In this document: positions 61,002-64,000 of the stretch, piece after piece | How the letters are laid out: every line of letters starts with the position of its first letter | How positions within the stretch are numbered: the stretch's first letter is position 1 | Source of the DNA: Halorussus caseinilyticus | GTDB taxonomy: Archaea > Halobacteriota > Halobacteria > Halobacteriales > Haladaptataceae | Assembly: GCF_029338395.1 (NCBI RefSeq) | Contig: NZ_CP119809.1 | Location: forward strand, 1,984,001 to 2,048,000 | DNA length: 64,000 nt | Direction: 5' to 3' | The notes under the pieces: generated by a model | Database searches by the model: none | Seen by the model: the letters and a program-made list of their open reading frames with translations, nothing else | What the model was told of the DNA's origin: nothing | Position numbers and translations under genes: made by a program

Positions 61002-62657
61002 ATGAGTACCGAGACGCCGGACGCCACCGAGACCGAGGCGTTCGAGCGAGTCTGCGAGGAACTCGTCGAGCGCATCCTCGCGGGCGACGTGGAACGCGAC
61101 GAGTTGGAGAGCGAGAAGCTATCGGTCTGCTCGGAGTTCTCCTCGCCGAAAGTTCCGAAGAATTCCGAGTTGCTCGACTACGCGCCCGACGAGCGCCGCG
61201 AAGACTTACAGGAGGTCCTCCAGCGCAAGCCGGTCCGGACCGCCTCGGGCGTCTCGCCGGTCGCAATCATGACCAGTCCCCACCAGTGTCCCCACGGCAA
61301 GTGCCTCTACTGTCCGGGCGGACCGGGGTCGGAGTTCTCCTCCTCGCAGAGCTACACCGGCCACGAACCCGCCGCCGCCCGCGGCGTCCAGAACGACTAC
61401 GACCCCTACGGGCAGGTCACGCTCCGTCTCGAACAGATGCGCGAAATCGGCCACCCGGTCGATAAGGTCGAACTCATCCTGATGGGCGGGACGATGACCG
61501 CCCGGAGCCACGACTATCAGGAGTGGTTCGTCAAGCGCGCGCTGGAGGCGATGAACGACTACGACACCGGGAAAGAGCCAGAACCCGCCGAGGGCGTCAG
61601 CTTCGCCGAGAACCCCGAGGACGTGGAGTTCCGGTATCTGGAGGACGTTATCGCCGAGAACGAGCAGAACGACGTGCGGGCAATCGGCATCACCTTCGAG
61701 ACCAAGCCCGACTGGTGTGACCCCGAGCAGATAAACCGGATGCTCGATTTGGGCGGTACGAAGGTCGAAGTCGGCGTCCAGACGACCTACGAGCGCATCA
61801 ACCGCGAGATGCACCGGGGCCACGGCGTGCAGGCCTCCATCGACGCCAACCGGCGACTCCGGGACTCGGCGTTCAAGGTCGGCTTCCACATGATGCCCGG
61901 CCAACCCGGAATGAGCAAGGAGATGTGTCTGGAGGACTTCCGGCGACTCTTCGAGGACAAGAAGTGGAAGCCCGACTACCTCAAAATCTACCCGACGCTC
62001 GTCGTCCGGGGCACCGCGACCTACGACTGGTGGCATCGGGACGACTACGAACCCCTCCGGAACGAGGAGGCCGCCGAGTTGGTCGCCGAAATCAAGTCGA
62101 TGATTCCCAAGTATACCCGCCTCCAGCGCGTCCAGCGGGACATCCCCGCGGACTTCATCGACGCGGGCGTCTGGAAGTCGAACCTCCGCCAACTCGCCCG
62201 CCAGCGGATGGACGACCACGGGTGGACTTGCGACTGCATCCGGTGCCGGGAGGTCGGCATGAACGACGAGGACCCCGAAAACGTCGAACTCGACGTGATG
62301 ACCTACGAGGCGGCGGGAGGCACCGAACACTTCATCAGCTACGAGGACCCGGACAAGGACCTCCTGATAGGCTTCTGTCGCCTGCGCGAACCCGGAAATC
62401 CGGTCCGCCGAGAACTCGAAGACGCCGCGCTCGTCCGCGAACTCCACGTCTACGGCCCGATGGTCGAAGTCGGCGACCAGAGCCACGACTGGCAACACAA
62501 GGGCTACGGCAAGAAACTGCTCCGGAAGGCCGAGGAACTCGCGGCCGACGCCGGGTACGAGAAGGTCAGCGTCATCTCGGGCATCGGCGCGCGAGAGTAC
62601 TACCGGGAGAAGTTGGGCTACTATCAGGATGGCCCGTACGTGAGCAAACGGCTGTGA
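61002..62657 (+). CDS. elp3: tRNA uridine-34 acetyltransferase/radical SAM enzyme Elp3
   Basis: A 551-residue archaeal Elp3, which makes the 5-carboxymethyl group on wobble uridine. The radical-SAM Cys motif CPHGKCLYC lies near residue 97, inside HQCPHGKCLYCPGG. GGTMTARSHDYQEWFVK lies near 163 and TFETKPDWCDPEQINRM near 230. The C-terminal acetyltransferase part has YGPMVEVGDQSHDWQHKGYG near 485 with the acetyl-CoA loop KGYGKKLL, and ends ISGIGAREYYREKLGYY. Full length. A TTTTCCCGCC...AAATACC promoter lies just upstream. Its last eight residues (GPYVSKRL) are repeated 135 bp downstream. Confidence 0.96.
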   Translation: MSTETPDATETEAFERVCEELVERILAGDVERDELESEKLSVCSEFSSPKVPKNSELLDYAPDERREDLQEVLQRKPVRTASGVSPVAIMTSPHQCPHGKCLYCPGGPGSEFSSSQSYTGHEPAAARGVQNDYDPYGQVTLRLEQMREIGHPVDKVELILMGGTMTARSHDYQEWFVKRALEAMNDYDTGKEPEPAEGVSFAENPEDVEFRYLEDVIAENEQNDVRAIGITFETKPDWCDPEQINRMLDLGGTKVEVGVQTTYERINREMHRGHGVQASIDANRRLRDSAFKVGFHMMPGQPGMSKEMCLEDFRRLFEDKKWKPDYLKIYPTLVVRGTATYDWWHRDDYEPLRNEEAAELVAEIKSMIPKYTRLQRVQRDIPADFIDAGVWKSNLRQLARQRMDDHGWTCDCIRCREVGMNDEDPENVELDVMTYEAAGGTEHFISYEDPDKDLLIGFCRLREPGNPVRRELEDAALVRELHVYGPMVEVGDQSHDWQHKGYGKKLLRKAEELAADAGYEKVSVISGIGAREYYREKLGYYQDGPYVSKRL

Positions 62658-62789
62658 ACCCGCGAGAGCAACCACACCGCGAGCGTAGCGAGCGGGCCGA
62701 GTGAGGACCGAAGGGACGAACGACGGCTTTTCATCGACGTTTTGCAAGCGAGCGGCGTTCAGGCCGCGAGCGCCGGAAAAGGTCGGACC

Positions 62790-62816
62790 GGCCCGTACGT
62801 GAGCAAGCGACTCTAA
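62790..62816 (+). repeat. relic of elp3 3' end
   Basis: GGC CCG TAC GTG AGC AAG CGA CTC TAA codes GPYVSKRL*, the same last eight residues as elp3 (62631-62657), with three or four silent codon differences. Probably left by recombination with a diverged elp3 allele. Confidence 0.75.
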
Positions 62817-62859
62817 TTCTGCCACCGAGTTCTTCACCGCGAGTCACCAACCTCGCTCC

Positions 62860-63727
62860 ATGCACCTCACGCTCTTGGGTTCTGGCGGCGACTCCCAGAC
62901 CCCCATGCCGACCTGCGACTGTCGCGTCTGCGACCCCGCCCGCGAGGAGGGCGCGCCCCACGCCAGACTCGGCAACTCGACGCTGGTCCGCGAGGCCAAC
63001 GCCGTCGTGGACGCGCCCGAGTCCATCTGGGCGATGCTGAACCGCCACGACGTGACCGACGTGGAGTACATCTTCGTCTCGCACCACCACATGGACCACG
63101 TAGGAGTCTGCGAATCGTGCAGGCCATCGGACGCCCGCAGTACCCCCTCGAAGACTGGGACAACGAGGACCCGGCGACGGTGGTGATGAGCGAGACGACC
63201 TACGACCGCATCGCCGAGTCGCTCGACATCGAAGCCCAGTACGACGACCGGGGGTACGCCGAGTTCGAGTTTCTGGCCGACGGCGAGACGATGGCGCTCG
63301 GCGGCGGGGTCGAAGTCACGGGAATCGGCGCACCTCTCGACCCCGACGGCCCAGAGGACGCCGCGATGGAGTACCTGTTCGAGGAGGACGACGAGCGCGC
63401 GCTGATTTCGCCGGACGAGACCACCTTCCTCGACCTCGAAAAAGTTCCGGACGACCTCATTTGTGGGTCAAGGAATGTGGCATGTTCCGGGAGACGCCCG
63501 GCGGCGACCCCATCCTGAGCGACGAGTTGTGGGCCGAAGAGCGCGACCACCAGACCACCTTCGACCAGACGCTCGAACAGGTCCGGACCGTCGGACCCGA
63601 CCGCACCGTCCTCACCGAAATCGAAGAGATTTACCGGCGACGGCCGGACGAGTACTGGGAACTGGCCGACGAGTACGCCGACCTCGGGGTCGAGTTCGGC
63701 CGCGACGGGATGGACATCGAGGTGTAG
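62860..63727 (+). pseudogene. PhnP-like MBL-fold hydrolase broken by two -1 frameshifts
   Basis: The 289-codon equivalent reads through three frames. Frame 1: MHLTLLGSGGDSQTPMPTCD, a Cys-rich CDCRVCDPAREEGAPHARLG, and VSHHHMDHVG (metal motif). Near 63106 one base is missing and the homology moves to LRIVQAIGRPQYPLEDWDNE through DDERALISPDETTFLDL. Near 63459 another missing base moves it to LWVKECGMFRETPGGDPILS, ending DLGVEFGRDGMDIEV at 63727. Similar to PhnP/cyclic phosphodiesterase-type MBL proteins. Two separate single-base losses could be natural decay or sequencing errors. Confidence 0.78.
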
Positions 63728-63736
63728 CGAGCGAGG

Positions 63737-64000
63737 TCAGCGACCGTCGCCCGTCAGTTCGCCGACGCGCGCCGCGAGGTCGTCTACCGAGTCGGCCTGC
63801 GCGTCCATCTCGCGGACGATTTCGTCGGCAGTCTCGTCCACCCCGTCGGCGCTCCGCTTGGCGTCCTCGATGGTCGCCGCGACTTCCTCGACGGCGGTGG
63901 CTTGTTCGTCGTTCGCGTCCGCGACTTCCCTGATACCCTCGGTCGCGGTTTCGACCGCGGTGGCTATTTCCCGGAGGGCGTCGAGAGTCGCGTCGATTTC
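63737..64000 (-). CDS. methyl-accepting chemotaxis (transducer) protein, C-terminal part
   Basis: The last 87 residues of a transducer, running off the window edge. The helix EIDATLDALREIATAVETAT, EVADANDEQATAVEEVAATIE split by position and DGVDETADEIVREMDAQADS have the heptad pattern and methylation-type Glu/Gln pairs of the MCP signalling coiled coil that binds CheW/CheA. The C-terminus ends GELTGDGR. The sensor and membrane part is outside the window, so the stimulus is unknown. Confidence 0.88.
   Translation of the reverse strand, partial: EIDATLDALREIATAVETATEGIREVADANDEQATAVEEVAATIEDAKRSADGVDETADEIVREMDAQADSVDDLAARVGELTGDGR

Overview
The window is a piece of a haloarchaeal (class Halobacteria) chromosome. 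Evidence: high GC, very acidic proteins, leaderless TATA-driven genes, and haloarchaea-typical families (HalOD1, BAT-type HTH_10, DUF7344, TbsP, amphi-Trp, FilR1-type regulators, a PGF-CTERM surface protein, archaeal Elp3 and Lhr helicase). I cannot name the genus. About sixty protein genes and two tRNAs are visible, with no rRNA, no CRISPR array and no intact transposase.

Layout. 0-12 kb: N-terminus of an acyl-CoA dehydrogenase, an eight-PAS histidine kinase, an alanyl-tRNA editing protein, a class III aminotransferase, an MgtC/DUF4010 membrane protein, an AI-2E-type permease, PadR, amphi-Trp. 12-19 kb: a DASS anion transporter, a 760-bp non-coding stretch with a structured RNA candidate, a DUF1028 protein, an apparently frameshifted small gene, and a Tat-exported glucosaminidase with two peptidoglycan-binding repeats. 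19-28 kb: folD and glyA (one-carbon metabolism), a CHAT (caspase-like) protein convergent with a 44-residue peptide gene, the regulator tbsP, a YcaO protein and its membrane neighbour. 28-38 kb: DUF63, Lrp, inositol-phosphatase family, tRNA-Leu, a TetR-MATE efflux operon with its operator, a HalOD1-PHP operon, BAT-type HTH, DUF309, tandem DUF7344. 38-47 kb: sucCD, small membrane and surface proteins, a decayed ATP-grasp gene, tRNA-Val with a duplicated 3' end. 47-53 kb: MBL hydrolase, adenine deaminase, NmrA and M42 peptidase, framed by a 218-bp inverted repeat. 53-64 kb: larA-like gene, FilR1-type regulator, Lhr helicase, RNase Z-like MBL, PAP2 protein, elp3, a frameshifted PhnP-like MBL gene and the C-terminus of a chemotaxis transducer.

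How the genes work together: most loci are single genes or two-gene units joined by 4-bp GTGA/ATGA overlaps (sucC-sucD, MBL-ade, TetR-MATE, HalOD1-PHP). Housekeeping metabolism (TCA step, folate/serine, purine salvage, tRNA modification and editing) is mixed with sensing and regulation. The most unusual items are the CHAT/44-aa peptide pair sharing a TTAA stop, the exported peptidoglycan-type hydrolase, two families of dispersed structured repeats, the ncRNA candidate near 14.28 kb, and perfect hairpins lying in frame inside several coding regions.
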